Source: Pseudomonas sp.
GTDB lineage: Bacteria; Pseudomonadota; Gammaproteobacteria; Pseudomonadales; Pseudomonadaceae
Direction of reading: 5' to 3'
Assembly: GCA_029239415.1 (NCBI GenBank)
Contig: JAQZAY010000058.1
Span: 1-15,742 of the forward strand
Length of the DNA: 15,742 bases
Part shown: positions 1 to 7,090 of the stretch, in pieces
How positions within the stretch are numbered: the stretch's first letter is position 1
How the letters are laid out: each line of letters begins with the position of its first letter
Notes under the pieces: generated by a model
Database searches by the model: none
Told to the model about the DNA's origin: nothing
What the model saw: only the letters and a program-made list of their open reading frames with translations
Position numbers and translations under genes: made by a program

Positions 1-46
1 GTGATCATGCAAATCGCACGACCTGCCAGCGGCCATCGTGCAGGAT

Positions 47-64
47 ACGTCCTCGGACGTTATC
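47..64. promoter_or_regulatory. Inverted repeat upstream of the sigma-54 promoter
   Basis: ACGTCC (47-52) and GGACGT (55-60) form a perfect 6-bp inverted repeat with a 2-bp centre. It extends by GAT (44-46) against ATC (62-64) if T61 is bulged. There is no T-tract on either strand, so it does not look like a complete intrinsic terminator. It lies about 57 bp before a -24/-12 promoter and is separated from it by AT-rich DNA. That is a plausible position for an enhancer-binding-protein site, but it could also belong to a gene left of the window. Confidence 0.35.
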
Positions 65-116
65 TGTATGTTGACTAACTTATTGAATTTAAAGGATTTT
101 TTGTAGTTCAAAAAAC

Positions 117-132
117 TGGCATGCAGGCTGCA
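117..132 (+). promoter_or_regulatory. Sigma-54 (RpoN) -24/-12 promoter
   Basis: TGGCATG (117-123), a 4-bp spacer (CAGG) and CTGCA (128-132) match the consensus TGGCACG-N4-TTGCA at all but two of the specified positions. The invariant GG (118-119) and GC (130-131) are exactly 10 bp apart. Transcription would start about 12 bp after the GC, near 143. That leaves a short leader with an AGGAGG ribosome site (165-170) before the ATG at 178. It should drive the three-gene operon that follows. Confidence 0.6.
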
Positions 133-177
133 CTACTCCTTGCAGGTTTCATAAAAAGTACAGCAGGAGGAGCCGGT

Positions 178-462
178 ATGAACCGCCACAACGTCAACGA
201 CACGCAGGTCAGCACACTGCCTTTGCGCCAGGTCCTTTTTCTGACCCTGGCGCTGATGTTGACGTTGGTTGCCGGCCAGCTCTATCACAGCTGGCAGACC
301 GCTCGTCTGGCCGACCAGGTTGCCGCCCAGACCGCCCTGCTGGCGCAAATCCAGTCGACGCGAGCCAGCACCTTGGTTCAAGCCGCGGACAGGCTGCCGG
401 AAACAAGTGCTACACCGGCCACCTTGAACACCGTCGTACCCCAGGAGCGTTGGGTTTTCTAA
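178..462 (+). CDS. Small single-pass membrane protein, unknown function
   Basis: This 94-aa protein has a short polar N-terminus, one hydrophobic segment (about residues 18-36) and then an Ala/Gln-rich stretch (about 41-70) that could form a short coiled coil. The tail is Pro/Thr-rich and ends in RWVF. The positive/polar N-terminus fits one inner-membrane anchor with the C-terminal part in the periplasm (inference). The start at 178 is chosen because AGGAGG lies 7 bases upstream; the in-frame ATG at 121 has no such site and lies within the sigma-54 promoter. It is the first gene of a probable operon with the DUF1328 gene 48 bp downstream and the Ivy-like gene after that. I recognise no named family. 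Confidence 0.75.
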   Translation: MNRHNVNDTQVSTLPLRQVLFLTLALMLTLVAGQLYHSWQTARLADQVAAQTALLAQIQSTRASTLVQAADRLPETSATPATLNTVVPQERWVF

Positions 463-675
<213 letters not shown>

Positions 676-677
676 CC

Positions 678-1151
678 ATGGCCAGAACGTTTTGTGCAGC
701 CCTGGCCACTGCCCTGCTGCTGGGCAGTGGTTCGGCGGTTATGGCCGCCGCCAATGATGGCCAGCTCCGCGCCAACCAGCTGTTGAGTGCAGATCCTGAA
801 TACCGGGAAACCTGGCAAGACCTGGTCAAGAAAGAGGAACGCCTACCGGATTGGGTGATCAATCTGAGCGGTAGGTCCGAACAGCAGATGTCCGCCGTCG
901 AGGAAGACGGCGACAAATACTTGGTAGGTCCTGTCTGCGAAACGCAGCAGAACTGCCTGCACAAGCGCCTGATCGTGGCCTTCAGCTGGGACAAGGACGA
1001 AGCGTACGGCATGCTGGTCGAAGTGCCGGAAGGCTTGCCTGCTGACAAGTCTCCCACGCGTCATGCCCAGTACCGGTGGCTCGGCCAGCCTGATGAAGGG
1101 ATGCAGGCCCTGCTTCGCGAGCAGCTCAAGCGCGACCCGAACTGGTATTGA
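678..1151 (+). CDS. Ivy-like periplasmic lysozyme inhibitor family protein
   Basis: This 157-aa exported protein has a signal peptide (about residues 1-25, hydrophobic core ALATALLLGSGSAVMA). The mature part follows the Ivy (inhibitor of vertebrate C-type lysozyme) pattern: an N-terminal helix region, RLPDWV at 56-60 (RLPAWV-like in Ivy), a YLVG strand, a two-cysteine loop (C87 to C93) and the strand RLIVAFSWDKDEAYGMLVEV. E. coli Ivy carries the lysozyme-blocking loop CKPHDC. Here it reads CETQQNC, one residue longer and without the histidine, so lysozyme inhibition cannot be assumed. P. aeruginosa has two Ivy homologues, one of which (Ivyp2) I recall as inactive on lysozyme; this gene may be the equivalent. 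The start is set by ATG at 678 with GAGGG upstream, 2 bp after the DUF1328 stop. No hairpin terminator is visible after it. Confidence 0.82.
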   Translation: MARTFCAALATALLLGSGSAVMAAANDGQLRANQLLSADPEYRETWQDLVKKEERLPDWVINLSGRSEQQMSAVEEDGDKYLVGPVCETQQNCLHKRLIVAFSWDKDEAYGMLVEVPEGLPADKSPTRHAQYRWLGQPDEGMQALLREQLKRDPNWY

Positions 1152-1286
1152 ACAGATTCACCATGTTGTAACGATATAGAAGCCGGACATTCATGGGTTC
1201 GCGTTTCTATGGTGCATCACTTGAAGAGAGTCGATGCATGACCAAGGGGCCGGGCTGCTCTGGTTGTTACAGGACCGGAGTGGCCT

Positions 1287-1309
1287 AGGGGTACAGGGAG
1301 TACCTCCCT
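1287..1309. other. Two mutually exclusive hairpins
   Basis: GGTAC (1290-1294) can pair with GTACC (1300-1304) around the loop AGGGA. Alternatively AGGGAG (1295-1300) can pair with CTCCCT (1304-1309) around the loop TAC. The two pairings share bases and cannot form together, which is a feature of switching RNA leaders. No transcript or promoter for it is established. Confidence 0.3.
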
Positions 1310-1335
1310 TGCGGGCCGGGTCAGGTAAAGCGGCA

Positions 1336-1390
1336 TCGGAAGCATAGGCCAGCCATGTAAGAAATAATGCTGTGCTGGCCTGGCTTCCGA
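1336..1390. other. Imperfect 55-nt hairpin, possible structured RNA
   Basis: TCGGAAGC (1336-1343) pairs with GCTTCCGA (1383-1390) over 8 bp. After a small internal loop, GGCCAGC (1347-1353) pairs with GCTGGCC (1374-1380) over 7 bp, leaving a 20-nt A/T-rich loop. The stem is long for chance in an untranslated region. It is followed by no GC-hairpin/T-tract terminator that I can see. It may be part of a small RNA, an operator or the 3' end of the upstream transcript. Confidence 0.35.
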
Positions 1391-1514
1391 AGCGCTATGC
1401 TCTGAGAAATCCGCGCAGCACGTAGGAATTATCTTAAGAGACACATTTCCGCTCGACCGTATATCGATATTTTTTCGTTATCCCCACTGTGCGATTCGCG
1501 ACTGGCGCCAGCCA

Positions 1515-1528
1515 TTCGGATTGTCGAA
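1515..1528. promoter_or_regulatory. AauR-type box, distal (9 of 10 positions)
   Basis: TTCGG-ATTG-TCGAA differs by one base from the inverted repeat TTCGG-N4-CCGAA, which I recall as the recognition motif of AauR, the NtrC-family regulator of acidic amino acid uptake in P. putida. It lies 77 bp upstream of a perfect copy. Paired upstream sites are usual for NtrC-family activators. Confidence 0.45.
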
Positions 1529-1589
1529 CACCCTTCTTATAACCTTCCTGTCATGCTGGTGAATCTGCCGGAATATGGCGCTTTGGCCA

Positions 1590-1607
1590 TGTTCGGAAAA
1601 CCGAACA
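1590..1607. promoter_or_regulatory. AauR-type box, perfect copy upstream of gltP
   Basis: TGTTCGG (1590-1596), AAAA and CCGAACA (1601-1607) form a perfect 7-bp inverted repeat. It contains TTCGG-N4-CCGAA, the motif I recall for the AauR response regulator. The next gene is a glutamate/aspartate carrier, the expected target class. The distance to the start codon is about 270 bp, which fits an enhancer site acting on a sigma-54 promoter, although that promoter is not evident. Confidence 0.55.
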
Positions 1608-1876
1608 CGGTTATTCGCCCCCATCTTGATCCCCTTTTTAGCCTGTCTATCGTATGCCGAATAGGCATAGGGTAGTCGTTTACGGCATTAGACTGACCTT
1701 TCTCCCATGGCAATAGTTGCGGCCTTTTTCGCGGGCCAAAGCGCGGTCGTGCTCGCCTGCGACGACCTACTGCACGGCTGCCATGCGCGGTGCCATTCTC
1801 TTCAAGATGCCTCGGATGGCTCTAGGACAATGGTTGGCGCTGGGCCGACGTGCTCAATCGAAGTAAAGGTAATGAC

Positions 1877-3208
1877 ATGAAGAAGGCAAAACTAAGCCTC
1901 GCCTGGCAGATCCTCATCGGCCTTGTCCTGGGTGTGGCCATTGGCGCTCTGCTGAACCATTTCAGTGCGGAAAAGGCATGGTGGATCGGTAACGTGCTGC
2001 AGCCTGCCGGCGACATCTTCATCCGCTTGATCAAGATGATCGTCATCCCGATCGTGATCTCCTCGCTGATCGTGGGCATCGCCGGGGTTGGCGATGCGAA
2101 GAAGCTGGGTAGCATTGGCCTGAAGACCATCATCTACTTCGAGATCGTGACCACCATCGCCATCGTGGTCGGCCTGGGGCTGGCCAATGTGTTCCACCCA
2201 GGCAGCGGCATCGACATGAGCACCCTGGGTACGGTGGATATCTCCAAGTACCAGGCCACTGCCGCCGAGGTGCAGCATGAGCACGCGTTCATCGAGACCT
2301 TGCTCAACCTGATTCCATCGAACATCTTCGCCGCGCTGATGCGTGGCGAGATGCTGCCGATCATCTTCTTCTCGGTACTGTTCGGCCTGGGTCTGTCCAG
2401 CCTGCAGGCCGATCTTCGCGAGCCACTGGTACGCACCTTCCAGGGCGTGTCGGAAGCGATGTTCAAGGTCACCCACATGATCATGAACTACGCCCCGATC
2501 GGTGTATTCGCCCTGATCGCCGTGACCGTGGCCAACTTCGGCTTCGCCTCGCTGCTGCCGCTGGCCAAGCTGGTGTTGCTGGTGTACTTCGCCATCGCCT
2601 TCTTCGCCTTCATGGTACTGGGCCTGGTGGCGCGCCTGTTCGGCTTCTCGATCATCAAGATCATGCGCATCATGAAAGACGAGCTGGTACTTGCCTACTC
2701 GACCTCCAGCTCCGAGACCGTGCTGCCGCGCGTGATCGAGAAGATGGAAGCCTATGGCGCGCCCAAGGCCATCTGCAGCTTCGTGGTCCCGACCGGCTAT
2801 TCGTTCAACCTCGACGGCTCGACCCTGTACCAGAGCATCGCGGCGCTGTTCATCGCCCAGCTGTACGGCATCGACCTGTCGTGGAGCCAGCAACTGCTGC
2901 TGGTGCTGACCTTGATGGTCACCTCCAAGGGCATCGCAGGCGTGCCGGGCGTCTCGTTCGTGGTGCTGCTGGCTACCTTGGGCAGCGTGGGCATCCCGCT
3001 GGAAGGCCTGGCCTTCATCGCCGGTGTCGACCGCATCATGGACATGGCCCGTACCGCGCTGAACGTCATCGGCAACGCACTGGCCGTGCTGGTCATCTCC
3101 CGCTGGGAAGGCATGTACGACGCTGCCAAGGGCGAGCGCTACTGGAACTCCCTGCCCCACCTGCGCGGCAAGCAGGCGGCAGCCGTCGGCGAGACTGCCA
3201 GTCGCTGA
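1877..3208 (+). CDS. gltP: Glutamate/aspartate:proton symporter GltP
   Basis: This 443-aa inner-membrane carrier belongs to the dicarboxylate/amino acid:cation symporter (DAACS, SLC1-type) family. Its sequence is closest to E. coli GltP (437 aa) rather than to DctA: FSLAWQIL-like start, PAGDIFIRLIKMIVIPIVIS at 43-62, GVGDAKKLG, IIYFE, and AVTVANFGFASLLPLAKLVLLV. Key elements are present: serine-rich HP1 (STSSSE, 275-280), the TM7 motif NLDGS (311-315), HP2 (SKGIAGVPG, 350-358) and the TM8 substrate-binding residues D389, R392 and T393. It should import L-glutamate and L-aspartate with protons. The ATG at 1877 has AAAGG (1865-1869) at good spacing; a GTG at 1850 is possible but lacks support. 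Two AauR-type boxes lie upstream and a strong terminator follows, so it looks monocistronic. Confidence 0.92.
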   Translation: MKKAKLSLAWQILIGLVLGVAIGALLNHFSAEKAWWIGNVLQPAGDIFIRLIKMIVIPIVISSLIVGIAGVGDAKKLGSIGLKTIIYFEIVTTIAIVVGLGLANVFHPGSGIDMSTLGTVDISKYQATAAEVQHEHAFIETLLNLIPSNIFAALMRGEMLPIIFFSVLFGLGLSSLQADLREPLVRTFQGVSEAMFKVTHMIMNYAPIGVFALIAVTVANFGFASLLPLAKLVLLVYFAIAFFAFMVLGLVARLFGFSIIKIMRIMKDELVLAYSTSSSETVLPRVIEKMEAYGAPKAICSFVVPTGYSFNLDGSTLYQSIAALFIAQLYGIDLSWSQQLLLVLTLMVTSKGIAGVPGVSFVVLLATLGSVGIPLEGLAFIAGVDRIMDMARTALNVIGNALAVLVISRWEGMYDAAKGERYWNSLPHLRGKQAAAVGETASR

Positions 3209-3228
3209 TCCGGCGTTGAGCTGAACAG

Positions 3229-3254
3229 AAAGCCCCGACTTGTCGGGGCTTTTT
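3229..3254 (+). terminator. Intrinsic terminator of gltP
   Basis: AAAGCCCCGAC (3229-3239) and GTCGGGGCTTT form a GC-rich stem of about 10 bp with a CTTG-type tight loop, followed by five T residues (3250-3254). It begins 20 bp after the gltP stop codon. Confidence 0.92.
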
Positions 3255-3310
3255 CATGCCCCGTGCAAGCGCTGCGACAGAGCGAGGGCGAACCCCGCGC
3301 CCCGATAGGC

Positions 3311-3316
3311 TATGAT
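3311..3316 (+). promoter_or_regulatory. Possible -10 element of the SpmAB-like gene
   Basis: TATGAT (3311-3316) within TAGGCTATGAT resembles a sigma-70 -10 hexamer, 28 bp before the start codon and after the gltP terminator. No good -35 is visible at 16-18 bp, so the call is weak. Confidence 0.3.
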
Positions 3317-3344
3317 CCCACCCATTTTTCAGAGGGACTTTCGG

Positions 3345-4574
3345 ATGCTCAACGGCCTTTGGCTCGGCTTTTTCCTGGTGGCGGCGGTCTCGGCGATGGC
3401 GCAGTGGCTGATCGGCGGCAACGCAGGCATCTTCGCGGCCATGGTCGAGAGCATCTTCGCCATGGCCAAGCTGTCGGTGGAAGTCATGGTCCTGCTGTTC
3501 GGTACCCTCACTCTGTGGCTGGGTTTCCTGAAGATCGCTGAAAAGGCCGGTATCGTCGAATGGCTGGCCAAGGTGCTCGGCCCCCTGTTTGCCCGGCTGA
3601 TGCCGGAAGTGCCACCCGGGCACCCTGCCCTGGGGCTGATCACCCTGAACTTCGCCGCCAACGGTCTTGGCCTGGACAACGCTGCCACGCCCATCGGTCT
3701 GAAGGCCATGCGCGCGCTGCAGGAGCTCAACCCCAGCAGCACCACGGCGAGCAACGCGCAGATCCTGTTCCTGGTGCTCAACGCTTCGTCCCTGACCCTG
3801 CTGCCGGTGACCATCTTCATGTACCGCGCCCAGCAAGGAGCGATGGACCCGACGCTGGTGTTCCTGCCGATCCTGCTGGCCACCAGCTGCTCGACCCTGG
3901 TCGGCCTGCTGTCGGTCGCGGTGATGCAGCGCCTGCGTCTGTGGGACCCGGTGGTGCTTGCCTATCTGATCCCCGGTGCCGTGCTGCTGGGCGTGTTCAT
4001 GGCCTTTCTCGGGACGCTGTCGGCGGCGGCGCTGGCCAGCCTGTCGTCGATCCTGGGCAACCTGACCTTGTTCGGACTGATCGTGCTGTTCCTGGTGATT
4101 GGCGCACTGAAGCGGGTCAAGGTGTACGAAACCTTCGTCGAGGGCGCCAAGGAAGGCTTCGATGTCGCCAAGAGCCTGCTGCCGTACCTGGTCGCCATGC
4201 TCTGCGCCGTTGGTGTGCTGCGGGCTTCGGGCGCGCTGGAGCTGGCGCTCGATGGCATTCGCCATGCGGTGCAGTGGATGGGCCTGGACACCCGTTTCGT
4301 CGAAGGCCTGCCCACGGCACTGGTCAAACCGTTTTCGGGCAGCGCGGCCCGCGCCATGCTGATCGAGACCATGCAGACCCATGGTGTCGACAGCTTCCCG
4401 GCCCTGGTGGCGGCGACTATCCAGGGCAGTACCGAGACCACCTTCTATGTGCTGGCGGTCTATTTTGGCGCCGTAGGCATCCAGCGGGCCCGCCATGCCG
4501 TCGGTTGCGCGCTGCTGGCCGAGCTTTCGGGAGTGATCGCGGCAATCCTGGTCTGCTACTGGTTCTTCGCCTGA
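3345..4574 (+). CDS. SpmA/SpmB-fusion nucleoside-recognition (Gate) membrane protein
   Basis: This 409-aa multi-pass membrane protein corresponds to Bacillus SpmA and SpmB joined in one chain. The N-terminal half carries NFAANGLGLDNAATPIGLKA (102-121), a hallmark of SpmA. The C-terminal half carries KPFSGSAARAM (328-338) and IQGSTETTFYVLAVYFGAVG (359-378), hallmarks of SpmB. Each half is a nucleoside-recognition 'Gate' domain related to nucleoside transporters. In sporulating Firmicutes the pair affects spore core dehydration; the role in a non-sporulating Pseudomonas is unknown, with transport a reasonable guess. Several in-frame start codons exist. ATG at 3345 is chosen because AGAGGGAC (3331-3338) is well placed. 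Its last 19 bp overlap the convergent DUF5924 gene. It stands alone on its strand. Confidence 0.85.
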   Translation: MLNGLWLGFFLVAAVSAMAQWLIGGNAGIFAAMVESIFAMAKLSVEVMVLLFGTLTLWLGFLKIAEKAGIVEWLAKVLGPLFARLMPEVPPGHPALGLITLNFAANGLGLDNAATPIGLKAMRALQELNPSSTTASNAQILFLVLNASSLTLLPVTIFMYRAQQGAMDPTLVFLPILLATSCSTLVGLLSVAVMQRLRLWDPVVLAYLIPGAVLLGVFMAFLGTLSAAALASLSSILGNLTLFGLIVLFLVIGALKRVKVYETFVEGAKEGFDVAKSLLPYLVAMLCAVGVLRASGALELALDGIRHAVQWMGLDTRFVEGLPTALVKPFSGSAARAMLIETMQTHGVDSFPALVAATIQGSTETTFYVLAVYFGAVGIQRARHAVGCALLAELSGVIAAILVCYWFFA

Positions 4575-5605
4575 GCCTTGCCCTGGGTGGCTGATGCGTC
4601 GTCGACCACCTTGAAGCGCAGCACGCCGATCACCTGGCCGTCTTCGGTCAGGACCCGCACCTGCCAGCGGCCGACCGGGTTGGGCGGGAAGTTCTGCTTG
4701 TGTGTCCAGGCCCGGTAGCCTTCCTTGCGCCCGCCCTTGATGTCGAGCGCAATGCGGTCGACCTCTTTGCCGTTGAGCTGCCAGACATGATAGATGCGCT
4801 CGTTGAGACCGCGCGGGGCGTTGATCGCGGTATAGGCGTACAGGCCGGCAGCGCGGATGCGGCTGGCCGCCACCTCGTCGAGCGAGTCTCCCGGCGTGCG
4901 GTTCTGCAGCTCGGTGCTCACCGCCACTTCGGTCATCCACAGCGTCGCGGGAGGCACCCACGAGCGCAGCAGCCAGCCGCAGCCGCCCACCGCCAGGGTC
5001 AGTACCACCAGGCCCACGCCGCGCCGCCAGTCGGTGATCGGGAAGCTGGTCGCCAGGCTGGGGAATGACAGCGCCATCGCCGCGATCAATGCCAGCTTGA
5101 AGCTCTGCGAGGTGGTCAGGTGCAGGATGATCGGCAGCGCCGTGAGCAGGGCCGCGAACAGCGTCAGCGTGTGCAGGGCCATGAACAGCCAGCGTCGCGG
5201 GGCGAGCCAACGGTAGTACAGCGGGTCGATGATCGAGATGAGCCCCGCCGCGCCCAGCAGGCCGGTGAATAGCAGCTGGCCGCTGTTCCATGTGGTGGTG
5301 ATGAAGAAGAACGGCAGGACGAAGAACAGACTTTCCTGATGGATCATCTGCGTCGCGTAGCGCAGCAGCGGTTGCGGGATCTCGCGATGGAACGTGCGGC
5401 TGAACAACCGGGTGACAGTGTTCTCCAGCATCAGCCAGACCCAGCTGACCAGCATCAGTACCGCGATCCAGCTGGCCAGCCCGGCCTGGCGATCGACCAG
5501 GATGAAACTGCCGATTCCCGAGAGGAAACCGCCCAGGGCAATGACCCCGGGGTAGCGCTTGAGCAGTTCGATCACGCGCTGGATGAGTTGCGGTATTGAA
5601 GGCAT
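4556..5605 (-). CDS. DUF5924/DUF2914 multi-pass membrane protein
   Basis: This 349-aa protein has about seven hydrophobic segments (roughly 20-37, 43-60, 91-106, 111-126, 139-163, 170-185 and 196-216), followed by a soluble C-terminal domain (about 225-335). That domain resembles DUF2914: YHVWQLNGKEVDRIALDIKG, GYRAWTHKQNFPP, then GRWQVRVLTEDGQVIGVLRF. The N-terminal part fits the DUF5924 family. The charge pattern suggests the DUF2914 domain faces the periplasm (inference). The biochemical role is unknown. The start at 5605 is the first ATG of the open frame but has no clear Shine-Dalgarno sequence, so a different start or coupling to the upstream M16 gene (42 bp away) is possible. The 3' end overlaps the convergent SpmAB-like gene by 19 bp. 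Confidence 0.75.
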   Translation of the reverse strand: MPSIPQLIQRVIELLKRYPGVIALGGFLSGIGSFILVDRQAGLASWIAVLMLVSWVWLMLENTVTRLFSRTFHREIPQPLLRYATQMIHQESLFFVLPFFFITTTWNSGQLLFTGLLGAAGLISIIDPLYYRWLAPRRWLFMALHTLTLFAALLTALPIILHLTTSQSFKLALIAAMALSFPSLATSFPITDWRRGVGLVVLTLAVGGCGWLLRSWVPPATLWMTEVAVSTELQNRTPGDSLDEVAASRIRAAGLYAYTAINAPRGLNERIYHVWQLNGKEVDRIALDIKGGRKEGYRAWTHKQNFPPNPVGRWQVRVLTEDGQVIGVLRFKVVDDASATQGKAQAKNQ

Positions 5606-5647
5606 GGCGGGCCATTTGAATTCAGTGCTGGACAGGATACCGCCGAT

Positions 5648-7054
5648 TCATCGATCCCGTGTAGCACCGCTGCGGGGCGGCAGTGGGTGGCGCCGTCGGC
5701 GTAGCAGGCCGGCGGCAAGAATCAGTCCCAGCACCAGCGCCACCAGGCCGTACAACTCGTCGTAGCCGAGCAACGGTTTCTCGATGCGCAGGTAGCCTGG
5801 TTCCTTGAGCAGGCCGCTCAGTGCCTCGTTGGCCTCCTTGAGCGTGACTTGGCGCAGCTTCTTGGCCGGATCGGTGAAACGACCGTCGGTGTAGTCGTTC
5901 AGCGCGCCCCAGTAGTAGTCGGCCAGGGCGCTGTTGCCCTGGGTGGTCCAGCTTTCACGGGCAATGGCGGCCTGCTTGATGCGCTCGAAGGTATCCGGGT
6001 CGAGCCCCTCCTCGCGCAGCTGCTCGAACAGCTCCTCGAGTACCTTCAAGGCCTTGTCGAGGTCCTGGCGCTCGAGGTCTGCATTGAGGCCCAGCATGCC
6101 ACTGTTGCCAAAGCTCTCGCGCTGGGTGCTCGGTCCATAGGACAGCCCTTCGCGCAGGCGCAGCCGGTCGTACAAGGCCCAGTCCATGTAGCGCGAGAGC
6201 AGTTCCAGGGTCTGGTCGTGGGCGTTGTCGAGCACCGGCTCGATGAACAGCCAGTGCAGCTTGACGCTGTCGCCTACCCAGCCGCGAACCAGGTCGCGGC
6301 GATGCTCGGCCTGCTGGGTGATGGTCTCCAGGTCGCGGCGCTCGGCAGGCTCCAGTGCCGGGAGTTCGCCGAAGGTGCGTTCCAGGTACGCCGGCAGCAG
6401 GCGATCGAAGCCGCCGACCATGATCAGGGTCATGTTGTTGGCGGCGTACCAGTGGTTGCGCAGTGCCTCGACCTGCTCCAGGGTCATCTCGTCCAGCGAC
6501 GAGCGCTCCGGGCACTTTAGGCCCAGCTCGATCGCCAGCTGGTCGCTGGCACGGTGGCCGATGTCCTGGCGGTCGAGCCAGCGCTGCAGGTGGCCGTAGT
6601 GGCCGCCGTCCTCGCGCTCGATGATCTTGCGGGCCGTGGCCAATGCCTTGGCATCGATGCGGGTGTCGCGGATCACTGCGAGCAGCAGGTCGAGCACCTT
6701 GCGCTGGTTGCGTGCCGGGGCCTCGATCACGAACGTGGTGTCGGTGTTGCTGGTGTAGGCATTCCATTCCCCGCCCAGTGCCTGCATGCGGGCTTCAAGG
6801 CCACCCTCGCCGGTTTCATCGATGCCGCTGAACAGCAGGTGTTCAAGCAGGTGCGGCAGCTCTTTCTGCTCGCAGTTGAAATCATCCAGGCCTACGCCGA
6901 CCACCAGGCGGATGGCCACGTGGTCCCGTTCGTAGCCAGGCTTGAGGATCACCTGCAGGCCGTTGGGCAGCAGGTAGCCCTCGGTCCGCGTGCGGTCGAG
7001 GGCAAGGCTCGGAAAGCTGCAGATCAGCAAGCAGGTCAACAACAGGCAACGCAT
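5648..7054 (-). CDS. Membrane-anchored M16 family zinc metalloprotease
   Basis: This 468-aa protein has a signal peptide (about 1-19, MRCLLLTCLLICSFPSLA). An M16 (pitrilysin/insulinase-type) N-domain carries the inverted zinc motif HLLEH (H68, E71, H72) and the distal ligand E148, exactly 76 residues after H72. A second, non-catalytic M16 half spans about 180-430, including the RLREGLSYGPST stretch typical of the family. The C-terminus has one hydrophobic segment (about 438-455) followed by RRRRH, so the protease domain is probably tethered to the outer face of the inner membrane. Substrates are unknown. Most M16 periplasmic proteases lack such a C-terminal anchor. It sits 36 bp downstream of the Na/Pi transporter gene and 42 bp upstream of the DUF5924 gene on the same strand, suggesting an operon. 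Confidence 0.88.
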   Translation of the reverse strand: MRCLLLTCLLICSFPSLALDRTRTEGYLLPNGLQVILKPGYERDHVAIRLVVGVGLDDFNCEQKELPHLLEHLLFSGIDETGEGGLEARMQALGGEWNAYTSNTDTTFVIEAPARNQRKVLDLLLAVIRDTRIDAKALATARKIIEREDGGHYGHLQRWLDRQDIGHRASDQLAIELGLKCPERSSLDEMTLEQVEALRNHWYAANNMTLIMVGGFDRLLPAYLERTFGELPALEPAERRDLETITQQAEHRRDLVRGWVGDSVKLHWLFIEPVLDNAHDQTLELLSRYMDWALYDRLRLREGLSYGPSTQRESFGNSGMLGLNADLERQDLDKALKVLEELFEQLREEGLDPDTFERIKQAAIARESWTTQGNSALADYYWGALNDYTDGRFTDPAKKLRQVTLKEANEALSGLLKEPGYLRIEKPLLGYDELYGLVALVLGLILAAGLLRRRRHPLPPRSGATRDR

Positions 7055-7090
7055 GAAATCTTCCAGGCCGATGTTCGAAGAATGTGCAGT

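Larger units (their letters stand above)
1152..1876. other. Long intergenic region before gltP
   Basis: I find no credible protein gene in these 725 bases; short open frames lack ribosome sites and family resemblance. The left half has foldable sequence around 1287-1309 and 1336-1390 that could belong to a small RNA or a leader. The middle has a CTGGCGCCAG palindrome (1502-1511) and two TTCGG-N4-CCGAA boxes. The right half has a TATGCC-N5-GGCATA inverted repeat (1653-1669). No -24/-12 promoter with correct 10-bp spacing and good consensus is visible; TGGCAATAGTTGC at 1708-1720 is two bases too short. Confidence 0.6.

Noticed and set aside
1..78. Plus-strand open frame from the left edge to a TAA at 76-78, which could be the end of an upstream gene
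   Set aside because: Only 25 codons are visible, with no family resemblance, and the frame could be open by chance.
1217..1444. 75-codon minus-strand open frame in the gap before gltP
   Set aside because: No ribosome site, no recognisable protein features, and it lies across the foldable region. Random open frames of this size are common at this GC content.
1877..3208. Annotation as DctA, the C4-dicarboxylate carrier
   Set aside because: The shared DAACS fold makes the two easy to confuse, but the N-terminal and mid-protein blocks follow E. coli GltP closely and the upstream boxes fit acidic amino acid control.
3093..5615. 840-codon minus-strand open frame across gltP, SpmAB and DUF5924
   Set aside because: It is antisense to genes with clear family motifs and has an unnatural Arg/Gln/His/Pro-rich composition.
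5648..5700. Possible Pseudomonas REP-like element at the end of the M16 gene
   Set aside because: The G/C-rich stretch encodes the Arg-rich C-terminus and lacks the typical REP inverted repeat.
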